In this document: one piece after another, positions 24,706 through 36,153 of the stretch
Position numbering within the stretch: position 1 is the first letter of the stretch
Layout of the letters: every line of letters begins with the position of its first letter
From: Congeria kusceri
Lineage: Eukaryota > Mollusca > Bivalvia > Myida > Dreissenidae
Reading direction: 5' to 3'
Length of the DNA: 64,000 nucleotides
Assembly: GCA_027627225.1 (NCBI GenBank)
Contig: CM051027.1
Span: 87,094,451-87,158,450 of the forward strand
The notes under the pieces: model-generated
Database searches by the model: none
What the model was told of the DNA's origin: nothing
What the model saw: the letters and a program-made list of their open reading frames with translations, nothing else
Program-made: the position numbers and the translations under genes

Positions 24706-25884
24706 ATTCTCATAAATGTTTTTCTATTTCAATAAAATACAATTATAATTCATTAACTGTTTACTTGTATCCAAAAAAGGTTTCTTTCGTATGAAATTTT
24801 TTTAATAATTGTTAATAAACTTATACACAAAATAAAAAAAGTCAACATGTTCTATAATACATTCTAATGCCCGAAAAATAAAACAAACAGCAGTTTTGTT
24901 GGCTTAAGGCCGCGAAACATTGCTGTATCAATAGTAACGAACGCTTGCTTTCCCTTGGCATGTGAATGCCTTTTTAACCTCCTAGTTATTTTATAAATAA
25001 TCACAAACAACAAGAAACATATTAATTTTACCAATTCTCTCCATGTAAATTATATAATTCATTTAATAACTACATTGGTGATGTTGTTTCTAATTAATGC
25101 AACATCTATTCGTGAAATTTATTTGAATAAACCACGAAACCAATGCATATTACATTTAAAACGGTATATAGTTTTAACGAGAATACAACAGTTGGCTATG
25201 AAACATCTTACAACTTTGACAGGTTTTTGCGATTTTCGTATTCGGAGCATGTGCTGTTCGTCAGCCATAAAATTATGCTTTTGAGAGAAATATTAAAATA
25301 TTAAATGAATTAATGAACAAATATTGGATAGGAGTTGTAAACCTATATTTGGTGCATCATTTTTGTTATAACACATAAACTAGACAGCCCTGATATGATA
25401 ATGGAAGTGAAATATAAATTATGGACTACTAAAAGACAAACACCGTTGTGCATATAAAGACGCCATACCAGTGAAATGCATGGTAGATAAAAACATCTTT
25501 ACAGGGCAATCTGCAACTGCTCGAAGTCAGTAAAAGAGATACTGGAAATACTTTTACAAGAAACAAAACAATGCACCTAATGACAAACAATTATTTTGAA
25601 AGAAACGAATGCAAGCAATGCAGTCAAAAGATCACAACAAAATTGCATTTCATTACTGCTTTTGGAACGATACACGTATTCATAAATGACTGTATGTGAT
25701 AATTTGTTTTTAAAAGACACTGCGATAAGTACTGAGGGATTTAGACAAACTAAAGCACAGTACACGTGTGTTAACATAGTCCATTTGTATGAAAAGTTTT
25801 TTCGTGTTTCTTAATGTTTCTTGATATTCTCCATATTAAGGCAAGCAATATATAAACAAAATATTGATATATATATGAATAACA
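24706..25884. other. K2P intron sequence, nothing recognised
   Basis: AT-rich, no supported exon or repeat. Confidence 0.45.
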
Positions 25885-25999
25885 GGTTACTGCATGGTCT
25901 TGTGTAATTGAGGCTTAGAATAATATAACGGCGAGGCTTGCCGAGCCGTTATTTTATTCGTGCCGAACCTGATAAATTACGCAAGACCAGGCAGTAACC
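25885..25999. mobile_element. 115-bp palindromic miniature element
   Basis: GGTTACTGCATGGTCTTGTG at the left is matched in reverse complement by CGCAAGACCAGGCAGTAACC at the right. The centre contains a second hairpin (ATAACGGC..GCCGTTAT). It is non-coding and compact, either a very short MITE or the joined ends of one. Confidence 0.65.
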
Positions 26000-26739
26000 T
26001 TTTTTCGATTTATCATACCACAGTTTTCTAAAACATACACCAAGCGAGCTAAACAATATATATTTAAAATCTAAGAACAGTGCTAATTTTGCTGAGCCGG
26101 CTTTTACACGCTCACGTACAACGTAGTCATGAATTTCTAAACGTTGACTTGATAACACCTAATTATTAACATTTCGTAACGATAAATGAGCTGTTTTCAC
26201 TACGAATACATAGATTACAAACCAGTTCATTCAAATAATACTGAAAATGCACACAGAAATGGATTGCAACGATCAATCTATCAAAGAACACACGTCAACG
26301 AAATGTTTGGAGTCGCCATTTTAGAGTTGTGTATTGAAATTGAAATTTTCAAGATCGTGTCAATATTGACTATAGCATTTTCAATTTTTGATAAAAAAAG
26401 TTTTGAGGCTCAACATAAACTGATCCTTTGTAGCGACATATTGTGCATTTATTTGGAATGTGTTGAAATAATTGTGTATGGATGATTTATTGTTCCACTG
26501 ATGACGTCATACCACTTCCAAAGTGCGGATTTATGTGAATATTGATAAACCAGATCTAACGTTTTTGTGATTTATGAAGATTAAAAATAATAAACTATAT
26601 ATGTTCTTGGTATCAAATTGTTTGTTTTGTTGAATCTGATTCGTTATTACCATTAAAACAATGTTGACTTTATAGTTGATTCCGGGTAATATGACGTACC
26701 TCGATCTAAACATTGACTGATATAAACGACCTCGGCCCG
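26000..26739. other. K2P intron sequence, weak inverted motif
   Basis: No gene is seen. TTTATCATACCAC near 26010 is inverted at about 27187 (GTGGTATGATAAA), so 26.0-27.2 kb could be one composite element. This is not established. Confidence 0.4.
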
Positions 26740-27123
26740 TAGTCACAAAACTCCTTAGTTTTACAGGGAAGAATATCCTTTGTTTAGTATTTTTCCCCTA
26801 AGGCAAGATTTTCCCTAACTTTCGTATTCACAAAGCTCCTAAGGTTTAAACTAAGGGAAGATATTTTATTTATAAGGAGAAAATAATTTTAATTTCGGTC
26901 CGTATTCATAAAGGGAAAACTTAAGTAAATTTCTTAATTCCAAACAATTCTATATTTGCCTCTTTTTACACTGAAATGTATTAAACTACTAAATATTGAT
27001 GAGGTGTTTCACATTTGACCATTTTGTAAACATAAATCATTGGAATTCACATAGAAAAGTTGACCTGAAATTTTCACTTAAGTACAACTTAAGTTAAGAT
27101 TTCCCTTAGGAGCTTTGTGAATA
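26740..27123. mobile_element. MITE(s) with GTATTCACAAAGCTCCTAAG termini
   Basis: GTATTCACAAAGCTCCTAAG at 26824 is matched in reverse complement by CTTAGGAGCTTTGTGAATAC ending at 27123, bounding 300 bp. Related termini just upstream (GTAGTCACAAAACTCCTTAG at about 26740) and within (CCGTATTCATAAAGGG at about 26900) indicate a second, nested or tandem copy. Non-coding. Confidence 0.75.
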
Positions 27124-27591
27124 CCTGCCCTAATAAACAAAAAAAATATATCAGGCACCTTTGTATCAGGCCGATATCAGTGTAGTGGTATGATAAATTC
27201 CAGTTCGCATTAATTTTAAACAACTGTACAAAATAGTAATATTACTGTATCAATATATACATAATATTCACACAGCATTAAAGGAATATTCCCCTCATTT
27301 AAATTATATATCGAAACACCCCACTAGTTCGTGCATATATTGTTAGGAGATAATGTCAAAAAGTACCGCAGAACTGTAGTCACTGTGTATTTTTAATGAG
27401 TATCAAGCTTTAACGTGTTGAAATTAGAATACCTCGGTTTGTTTGACTTTATTTCCAACATGCATATCAGACGACCAAATAAAGCACGTTCGCAGGTAAA
27501 CGCGTAATTTGCGCACGTGGAAATCCAAAAGATATATACGCACAGGAAAATAAAAGCAAAGTGTACATGACAACGCACATAATTTCAAATG
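27124..27591. other. K2P intron sequence, nothing recognised
   Basis: AT-rich, no supported exon or repeat. Confidence 0.45.
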
Positions 27592-27845
27592 CTTGCGTGT
27601 ACCTGGAAATGAAAAACAGACCCCTAAAAGATATCCGAATGTTAAAGGTGCCAATATGTTGAAATTTCTTATTGAAGACATTCGTATTGAAAAATCTACT
27701 GCCTTATTTAAGGTTATCCAAGAGTATTCATTTCAACTATTAAGCAAACATATTGATATCGTCATGATAGTACATTCACCCCTTACATTTGGACTGAAAG
27801 TACATTTACCCCCATAAATCATGGTTTGAGTGTACATTCACCCTC
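27592..27845 (+). repeat. partial copy of the GTACATTTACCCC repeat
   Basis: AAATCTACTGCCTTATTTAA at about 27692 and the terminal pair AAAGTACATTTACCCCCATA .. GAGTGTACATTCACCC match the end segments seen at 56636-56855 (same strand) and 54655-54720 (opposite strand). Only one end of the element is present here. Confidence 0.55.
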
Positions 27846-28994
27846 TATATCAATATAAACAAAATGAAACTCCATCAAAATGTATGTGGAGCTTTGGACA
27901 TATTGCTACAGAATATAATGACACAACATTACGTAAGATAGTATTACATACAAGAACCACATTTAACAAACAACACACGACATGCAAATTCGTGTAACTA
28001 CTGCGATCTCATTTGACCTACTTTTATATTAACGTTATTTACCCAAAGCCTATGTAAAACATACTTTCTGGAATCCCGGATGAAAGCGCGGAAACTTGTG
28101 AGAAAACACAAACTCACGAGATAAGAGTTATTTTCTAAAGGTGACAATAGTGAAACACAAATCTGGGGTTATAATAAATTAGTTATGCCTGCTTTTATAT
28201 GACCTTTCAGATTATAATCGTTCATTTGCAAACACTGTAGAATAAAAGGTCTTCATTTAGAGGTAAAAAACTTAAAATATGTTATTGGACTTAAGGTCTA
28301 ATTACCCCAAAACGGAAGTCACATTAGATAATAAGCACATGTGGTTGAGTGCAGGATGCATATAATTTGTAAAATACAGTTTATATGATATGTTTTGGTA
28401 TCATTTTAAAGGTATATATGTAAGCAATAAGAAAAAAGGCTGTTTTGTGCACTACTTTTTGTCTAGTGGTTCCCAGCTTCATAACTTTTGGCCCATGTAT
28501 TCATGCGCAAAATGGCAGCCTCCATGCCCGTCAAAACCGGTGTGTTTTTTCTAAGGTAAATATTTTGAGTTACAACACATAGCATTTTTTGACATGCTGT
28601 TTTTTCAAAAGGTTATGTCCTCATCTTTCCAACAATGCTTGGTGATATATTGGAAAATAGCTTGGTCATGGTGAAAAGTGAGATCAAATTTTGAATATTT
28701 TATATGTAACAAAGAAGGAATTTATTTGCGCATGCGTAACCTTAATATTGGTGTTGTATAGAGGTCCTCCACTTGTTCTATTTGTAAAATTTATGAATCA
28801 CGTTCTAAATTGTATATTTAATTAAACAAAATGCGGACGATATCATTGTCACTTTCTCTATAAGTTTATGTTTTCACAATCAAAGTATTATGTACTTTTC
28901 CTAAGTGATGTTTAAAAGCTAAAAAATCGCAAATGTTCTTCATCATGGCCTCAATGTTTATCCCATATACTTATGTATAGGCTAAACATATATG
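27846..28994. other. K2P intron sequence, nothing recognised
   Basis: AT-rich, no gene. The six bases TATATG at 28989-28994 are the left target duplication of the next element. Confidence 0.45.
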
Positions 28995-30010
28995 CAGGGG
29001 TTTACTTAAGCGTGCCGGGTTAAAAATGTAGCGGGCAAGTGATTTTCCAAAGGAGATAGCCCGCCGGGCAAGTCAAGTATCATAGAGACATCGCCGATAT
29101 TTTTCCTTTGCGATTATTTATCTTCTTTGTGTTAATATCGATTGCTTACAGCTATACGTAAAACTAATTTGATTGGTCGTTTGCGTGGTATCAACCAATA
29201 AAACCGCTCGAAACAGGTTCTATTTGGCAATTTCTCCAATACGGCGGACAATAGCGATCCAAAGTCGTCATAAATTTGGCAATCAAAAACACACAAAATT
29301 TATAAAAATATAATACATAAATAACATAGTAAATTTCTTTTATCAATTGGCTCCTTTAACTTTCGACATCTAAATTTACCATCTGAAGTGCCACAGATGG
29401 AAGTCCTCACATAATGCAGCCTCTGGCGCGGAAGGACCATAAACCCCGAAACAACAATCCAAAGTTGTCAAAACTTTTTCCGATTTTCGATTTTTAAAAA
29501 AGTATATAATTTCAATTCGTAAAGTCTATCAAGTAAACAGACAACAGAAAAAGAAGAAAACGATATGGAAAATAATCATGTCAACGAACTTTCCAGACCT
29601 CATGGCTTGATGTTGTTGTTGTAATGAATGTGTGAAGAGCAGTTTGAAAAACATAGAATATGAATAAAACCTGAAGCTTACTAAGCAGGCCTATGAAAAG
29701 AGTATCACTATTTTAAGCTGGGACTAATTTGTTCATGATTTTACATGTTATCTAATAGTTAGATGTTTAGATCTGATCATTAGAAAGTAACAGTTGTGAA
29801 TTCAGATTTGTTTCTGTTGATACATGTAGCTTTTATTAATAAAAAAAAGTCATTAATTTTAATACATGCTTGCTGAAATACATCTTATCACACATGTGTA
29901 TGCTTTAAGTATCAAAAAATTGACTTTAAGATGGTGCAACCTTTTTTCACTGATGTTCAAAGTAACTTGCCTCCTGGCAAGTGAAGGTCAAATCCTTAGG
30001 TAAACCCCTG
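28995..30010. mobile_element. CAGGGGTTTAC-ended DNA transposon (1016 bp)
   Basis: The left terminus CAGGGGTTTACTTAAG is matched in reverse complement by CTTAGGTAAACCCCTG ending at 30010. Direct flanks TATATG (28989-28994 and 30011-30016) form a 6-bp target duplication. Internal GC-rich blocks GCGGGCAAGT and CGCCGGGCAAGT lie just inside the left end. No transposase is recognised, so it is non-autonomous. Confidence 0.75.
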
Positions 30011-31325
30011 TATATGTACTGTGGAATCACTAATTTTCGCAGTGGTCTAATTTTCTCTCTTTTCTCGCTCCCGACATTGCGCGAAATTATTACCACCGCG
30101 AATATTTACCGATTTTGTAGTGTAGTAACACCTTGGGAGCTTGTACGTTGGTAACCGTTCGTAAATATACGCAGATAGGCCTATATGTTACGATGCAAAT
30201 GTTTTTAATGACAATTTTGAATGTTTTCTTCATCGGTTTCATTCTGATCAATGAATGTTGTTGTTGTTTTTTTTCTTTTAAATTTAATTGTGAGCGTTTA
30301 AAGTGTTGTCTTACAGTGCAGATCCGCTATATCGCGATTCGCGGGTCCATATATATAAATATACATGTATACACTATAGCCCATTTTCGTGACCGCAAAA
30401 CATAAACTTATTAACTTGCCTTCTTAATTGTTGTTAACATCGTTAATGTGTTATGTCCATATGAATAATATTCCATTTGTATATAAAAATAGAGATCTAA
30501 TATTATTCCTTGTAATTAATTTCAAATCGCGTATAATCAATTCGAAATCCAAAACGCCTTTCCGAATATTACTTTTCACGTGATGTAAAGGCAAATTTAT
30601 TTTACAAATAAACTGCACGTGTATTTCATGTTAATCCTTTGTTCTGCTACAAAAGCGCGCTAAAGTTATGCCGACATGTACAACGTCAGGTCATCCGCAT
30701 GGAAAGCCTGGGCGATTGATTGCCATAAAACACCTTGTAGCGCAGGGTATACTCAGATCTTTATTTTTGCATAAAAATTTCGTAACGCATAACACAATTT
30801 TATTTCTATAACACAGTTACGCAAAGGCGTGATTTTGAACACTCCTAATGCAATGAGTCAAATTAACATGAAGATGTTACTTTTCACAAGTTGATCTTTT
30901 GAGTAAAGAATTAGCGCCCGTAATGTGGAGCCGAAAAGAGTTTTCCAAACATCACTTAATCAACAACAAAGTGTCAGTTTGACATAAGGTGATATATTGT
31001 ATCTATTGTCTCGCTTAAATCTGCGACCACTGCTGTCAATTAAGAGCTAATTCGGTACTAATATACCTGTTTATTGCAACAAACAAGCTGTCACAATATA
31101 TCATTGTCTGGTTGGTCGTTTTATTGCATAATTGACACATATTTTGAGTACAAACCCATGCTCGTTTGCATAAATGACACGTATTTTGAGTACAAACCAA
31201 TGCTCGTTTTTGTGTGTGTGTGTTTTTTTTCAAAATCGTAATTGCGCGAATTTAAGACCGCGCGAATATGTCCGCGATGGCGAAATTGGTACCACGCGAA
31301 AAATTCAAGTGATTCCACAGCATAT
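30011..31325. mobile_element. CTGTGGAATCAC-ended element carrying a nested insertion
   Basis: The left terminus TATATGTACTGTGGAATCAC is matched in reverse complement by GTGATTCCACAGCATATA at the right. Matching AATTTTCGCG-type blocks and further CGCGAAT motifs lie inside. The left end abuts the target duplication of the preceding element. A piece of another transposon is nested inside from 30314. A 45-bp segment (TTTTGAGTACAAACC..ATGCTCGTTT) is duplicated in tandem at about 31125-31210. No transposase is seen. Confidence 0.65.
30314..30800 (+). mobile_element. partial pogo/Tigger-like MITE, nested
   Basis: Begins at a TA with CAGTGCAGATCCGCTATATC followed by GCGATTCGCGGG. It runs parallel to the full element at 44101-45087 for nearly 500 bp: ATTCCATTTGTATAT, ATTTCAAATCGCGTATAA, TGTACAACGTCA..TCCGCATGGAAAGC. 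The right terminus is not found, so this is a 5' part only. Confidence 0.7.
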
Positions 31326-32591
31326 AGTATACCAGTAAATACTATATCTTTTGTGACGGACGGATACTGCTGACAAATTTAATTATATATTAATGATTCC
31401 ATGTAAAAAAAACTAATATTGTTCGTTTGCATATCAAATCTGTATGTAAAAAAAACAACCGACGTTAACCTCAACATGATAGACTGGAGCAATCCTTTCA
31501 AGCAGTGCATAATTTCTTGCATTTATGCGGCAAAGCTCACAAAGTATTGGCTGTCTTTCGTGCCAGTTAGCTTTCGTAAACAGTTTAGGATTATTAGAGC
31601 GCATATGTGGACATAAAATAAATGAAACCCAATTAATCCGGCACATGACAATAATCATTTCCATGCGTCGAAATGCATAGCAAACGCAACGGCCATTGTT
31701 TCGTATTTTTGTGGACGGAATGCTTCTTTTCACATAAAACCGTTCATATCAATTTACAAAGAATATTCATAAATCGAATATTCAAAAATAGTTTTTAAAT
31801 TGTGTAGTAATGCTTTTGTAATGACATACTTGAATTGAGATTTACATAACAATGTTATATTGTTGACCATTTTTGAACCAATAAGTTTAACATATTGCCC
31901 ATATATCGGTTTTTATAATTCCATATATTACAATATAACAATGATTCATCTGATATTTACTCTACTTGTACTACATTTACACATGGAAATGGCTAATTAA
32001 AGTTCAATGGTTTGATCAAAGCCCGTGCACGTGCTGTATTAATCGAGTTCGTCTTGATCTTGTGTGCAAATACACGGTAAGAGATCAACGTGAAAGACGG
32101 GACGCCAGTGTGCTTGCTTGTTTTCTGACGTAAGTCATTCCTGTACTAAAAAAAAACGTTTATCAAAGAAGAAAATAATTGTTTATTAACATTTCAAAGA
32201 AATACTTCACGAAGATGGTAAATTAATAACAGGATCTCAATGTTTATTGGCAAGTGAATTGTCTATCAATATTTGCTAAATACCAAGATTACTCACTTTT
32301 ACAAGTCATCTGCTCTTATAAATTGGCATCTATTATGCAAACAATTAGATTATATCAATTGTTAATAAAATGCTTGTTTTCTTTTCTACTACCCCCATAT
32401 CTACATCTTTCGGACTTCTGAAAATGGTTGCGACACATATGACTAAGCGGCATTATATGATTTCTGCTTAAAAGGACTTGTTCGGAGAATTTCATAGTTT
32501 TGCAATATGTCCTTAATTTTCTTAGCTGCAAAATATTAAGCATCTGGATTAAACCAACCCGAGTATTCCATTAAAAAAGAAGGAAAAAATG
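31326..32591. other. K2P intron sequence, nothing recognised
   Basis: AT-rich, no supported exon or repeat. Confidence 0.45.
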
Positions 32592-32665
32592 TTGCCTAAG
32601 CCGAGATTCGAACCTACGTTCACCAGATTAAAAATCTAGCACGCTCACCACTAGGCCAAAGAGTA
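32592..32665 (-). tRNA. degenerate tRNA-Lys(UUU)-like sequence
   Basis: On the minus strand, GGCCTAGTGGTGAGCGTG resembles a D arm. CTAGA-TTTTTAA-TCTGG forms an anticodon arm with a TTT (Lys) anticodon, and GGTTCGAATC forms a T loop/B box. The T stem and the acceptor stem do not pair properly. This is probably a tRNA pseudogene or the head of a SINE, not a working tRNA. Confidence 0.4.
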
Positions 32666-33085
32666 TTATTTGAATGTATCGCTTATACGCTCTTGTTCAA
32701 AAATATGGACGTTACAAACGATCTTTAATTGTAAAAATTTCAATTGATGCTTATTTATAACCGATACGTAATTTGAAATTTTATTTAAATGTAAATTGGA
32801 AACCGTGACAATTAATTGGAAATACATGTAGTCAGACTATTAGATGAATGAGAAATCTACGGTAATATAAAATGTTTATAATTTTGTGCGGAACAAAATA
32901 CAAATAATAACTTTATAAAACACATGTTGTTTAAGACGATTTGCGATATATTTGGTAAAACAATAAATCGATGGACAAAGAAGTAAATGTGTTTGTGCGT
33001 ATATTTTAATTTTACATTAGCGTTAGTTAAATTTTGCACACTATACATCACGATCTTTTAAATCTGAAGACACGAGGCTACATAC
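32666..33085. other. 5' end of the large K2P intron
   Basis: AT-rich. It contains the minus-strand donor GTATGT directly after 33086 (plus-strand ACATAC at 33080-33085). Confidence 0.6.
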
Positions 33086-36000
33086 CGATTGTTGTCATGA
33101 CGGTTATGGCATACAACATAGAGCTAGGGTAGGACCACTGTTCTGGCTGCTCTTGTGTTGTGTTGTCGCTGTTTTCCGTATACACAATCTCTTTCCCGTC
33201 CCATCCGGCTTCTTTAGTCTGTTTGTGCACTGATACTGAAAATTCTTTCAAGATTAAATTCACTTCTGATTTAAATTGTTCCCTGCTTCCCTTCGTAACA
33301 GTAGTCTCAAAAGCTAGTCTGTGAATCCTTTCTGTAAAATTTTGTCTCATTTGAGCCATTTCTCTCTTTTTCATTAGTTCTGTACTTCCTTCTAACTTCT
33401 GGAATATAATGCCTCCAAGAATACAGTAAGCTACAACGAGTGAGCAAAGTCCAATATGGGAAAACAGAAACGCTATAAACTTTTTGCAACAGTTAATGAC
33501 TTTTTTCTGTCGTTGTCGCACCTTACTTTCCCGCCTTGCTGTAAGACGAGTATTTCGTTGACGTCGTTTAATAAGTTCTTCTTCAGTAATATTGTCGTCC
33601 GGGAATGGTGGAAACGATATTTTACTTTCGTATACAATACTCGTTATCTCCGCATCGACATCTTTCATATTTTCTACAGAGTTGGAAATTTTACCAATAC
33701 TTGTATTGATTTCATTTTCAAAATAAACCTTCGCGACATTTAAATCTAAATCCTCATTAGCGTTGTGGGAATCATCAGAACGCACAACCTGATTGTCAAC
33801 ATTGTTTTCTGATTTATCATTGTCTTCTATATTTATTTTTGACTCCTTTGCCTTCCTTAGACGACTCAGCCTAGATTTAAGAGTAACGATAGCTGCTAAG
33901 GAAAGTTTTGGAGGACGTTTCGTCGAATGTTTGTCGCCAGCTTCGGAATGTTTCTTTTGCTTTTTAAGAGATTCTTGAAAAGAATTTTCAGGGATTTTGT
34001 CCAAACTGTCAAGAGATCTTGAAAGGGTACCTTTTATTTTACTGACTTTTACACTCTCCCAATCATCAAGAATATCCGTTAAAGATACAGCTCGTCCTGC
34101 CTTAAGAAGAGCTGCAGAAACGGACATATCTTGTTTTCCTTTGCTCTTTTTAATGGTACTTTTTGATTTACGATTGCGTTTATTTTTTTCTATTTTCTCA
34201 TTTTTCTGACGTGGAATGAAACACTGTTCCTCTCTGTCTTGATAAGCTATTTCAATATTTTCACCTTCTATTTGTCTTTTTGTATCTGAAAACCGATTAT
34301 TTTTATTTTTCTTTGATTTCAGTTTCTCTTTTTTCGTTTTGTCGCCTTTTTTCTTTGTGACTTTTTTATCAGAAGTAATTTGATCGATATGAATACCATC
34401 GTTTTTATCACTGATTACTTCTGTTGATTTGCATTGATTTGCCTCTTGCGATTCATTTGTGTCTGATACAATACATTCCGTTTTCATACTCGGTGCATCA
34501 GTATTTAAGTCTGAATCTTTAACAGGTTTGACCGGTTTAAATGCACTTTCAACAGGTGTTTGATGAATACTCGATGCATCGCTTTCTTGGTCTATAATAA
34601 TTACATCTCTACGGAACCTTGTCAGGTCTCCTTCGCTACGTATGCCTTTCTCTATTAATAATGTGTTTACATCAAGTTCGCTTTTGAAATCTGTTTGAAT
34701 ACATTGCGAACACGTTTTAACTCGTGAGCTCGTATTGTCTTGAATAGGGTCTGTTTGTGTGCATGAGTCTAAAAACATTATAGGAGCAATACCTGTATCA
34801 GTGCTTGTGGACTCGTCCTTCATTACTTTTATAACATCTTTAGAATCTTGTTGTCTTTTTCTTTCTCTTGAGAATTTTCTGATGTATTTTGAATTGTCTG
34901 GAATAGCAGCCGATGTCATATTTGCATCCACATCGCTTTGGACAGGACCGTCAATAATTTTACTTTCTGACTTATTTGAAGATACACTTGATCTTGAGTT
35001 CCTGCTAAAACGTCGAGGAGACACGTAAGAACTTCTCTGTGGCCTAATATTACCCATGGCATTACTGTTCAAACTGCTTTCTGGATGGACAACATTGACA
35101 TCTGATAATTTGTTTGGTTCTTTCAACTGACTTTTTCCCAATGCTGTGTCCAATGGTAATTGTTTTTCGTCTGAATGCTGGTCTTTTTGAACTGAAAGTG
35201 GACTCTCCACGTGCAGGTTTTCCAATCGGGAAAGTTGTAGGTGTTGACGATCAACTGGGGGTGTACCGGAACGAGAACGCAACGGAGGCGTTTCTCGTAA
35301 TTGTAAAAAGTTAGAAAAAGACTCCCTGTGTCTCCTTTCCACATCTGTTTCGTGCATGTTCACAATATTTTCGAACTGATGTGGATGGACACGCATTTTC
35401 ACGTCGTTTTCTAATTCTGGCGCTACACGATGCTCGAGAGTCTGAGTTTCAGTGTTCTGGTTGATCATATATTTCCGTTTATCTAAAGGTAATGTTTTTG
35501 GGATCTCCACTTGTGTTTCATTATTTTCCAAACAAATATCTTGTGTATCTCTTTTATGCGTTTCGTCCGACCGACCTCTAACCTTTTTTTGTCGAGGCAA
35601 AGTTGCGCCCGCATTTGTGTACCCTGCAGTAGCAGCATTAGATACATTGTCTTTCTTTATCTGGTCACGTAAATCCGGAACTGAAGTCGACAAACTATTT
35701 GTTAAACCTGCCTCATCGCTCAGTATAATTTTCTCAAGTTTTAGAGTTCGTCGATTTGGAGAACGTCCTCGTTTGCGGTTGTACAAGAGAGCTTCACGAA
35801 CAGTCATGCGCTGAAGATGACCGCGTGGGTTGGTTCGGGGATTAATGTCGGATTGTGATGTATCGACATTCTCTGTTCCGGCAATAAGAGGTTGCACGTC
35901 ACGATCATTGACGTCAGCGTTTGGCGTAGTGCGGCGGAATAATGATGACAACGAGCGTTTACTTCGTGACGGACTCCTACTTTTGTTTCTTTTTTTACCA

Positions 36001-36089
36001 TCCTTAACTTCAGTTTGATTGGCATGTTTATTGCGTTCCACAACTGATGATTCAACCTTTTCCTTTGCCTTCTTTCCACGTTTCTTCAT
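33086..36089 (-). CDS. K2P (TWK-like) potassium channel, first coding exon with giant N-terminus
   Basis: Encodes residues 1-1001 plus the first base of codon 1002 of a predicted 1202-aa K2P channel. Residues 1 to about 868 are a Lys/Ser/Glu/Asn-rich, largely disordered cytoplasmic extension without a recognised domain. Most K2P proteins total 300-500 aa with short N-termini. TM1 is about 871-897 (FIAFLFSHIGLCSLVVAYCI then LGGIIFQKLEG). The extracellular cap (about 898-988) has N-glycosylation sequons at N917 and N976 and no cysteine, so the cap disulphide known in some K2Ps is absent. The first pore helix (SSMLYAITVMTTIG) ends at a donor (G|GTATGT). This intron phase, in the first Gly codon of GYG, matches a conserved K2P intron position as I recall it. 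Start: the first in-frame ATG, 62 bp after an apparent acceptor. TM1 most resembles invertebrate TWK channels; the orthologue is unassigned. Confidence 0.92.
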
Positions 36090-36151
36090 TCTAATAACGT
36101 GTTATTATTGAGATTGATTCAGCTTCCAAAATAGCTTATTGCCATTTCGTC
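36090..36151 (-). other. K2P 5' UTR part of exon, with acceptor
   Basis: Reading the minus strand, CTCTCTTTTTTTCAG|GACG places a strong 3' splice site at 36152-36153. The exon that starts the coding region therefore begins at 36151, and at least one non-coding exon lies further upstream (higher coordinates), not identified. Confidence 0.6.
36119..36145 (-). promoter_or_regulatory. 8-codon upstream ORF in the K2P 5' UTR
   Basis: An ATG in good context (GAAATGG) seven bases after the inferred splice acceptor opens a frame MAISYFGS that ends at TGA, 29 bases before the channel ATG. If the transcript includes this exon as drawn, the uORF could lower translation of the channel. The effect is inferred only. 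Confidence 0.45.
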
Positions 36152-36153
36152 CT

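Noticed and set aside
32592..32665. Functional tRNA-Lys gene
   Set aside because: The anticodon arm is good, but acceptor and T stems do not pair, so it is listed only as degenerate.
33307..36079. Several plus- and minus-strand frames overlapping the K2P exon
   Set aside because: Shadow frames of a 3-kb coding exon; none has domain content.
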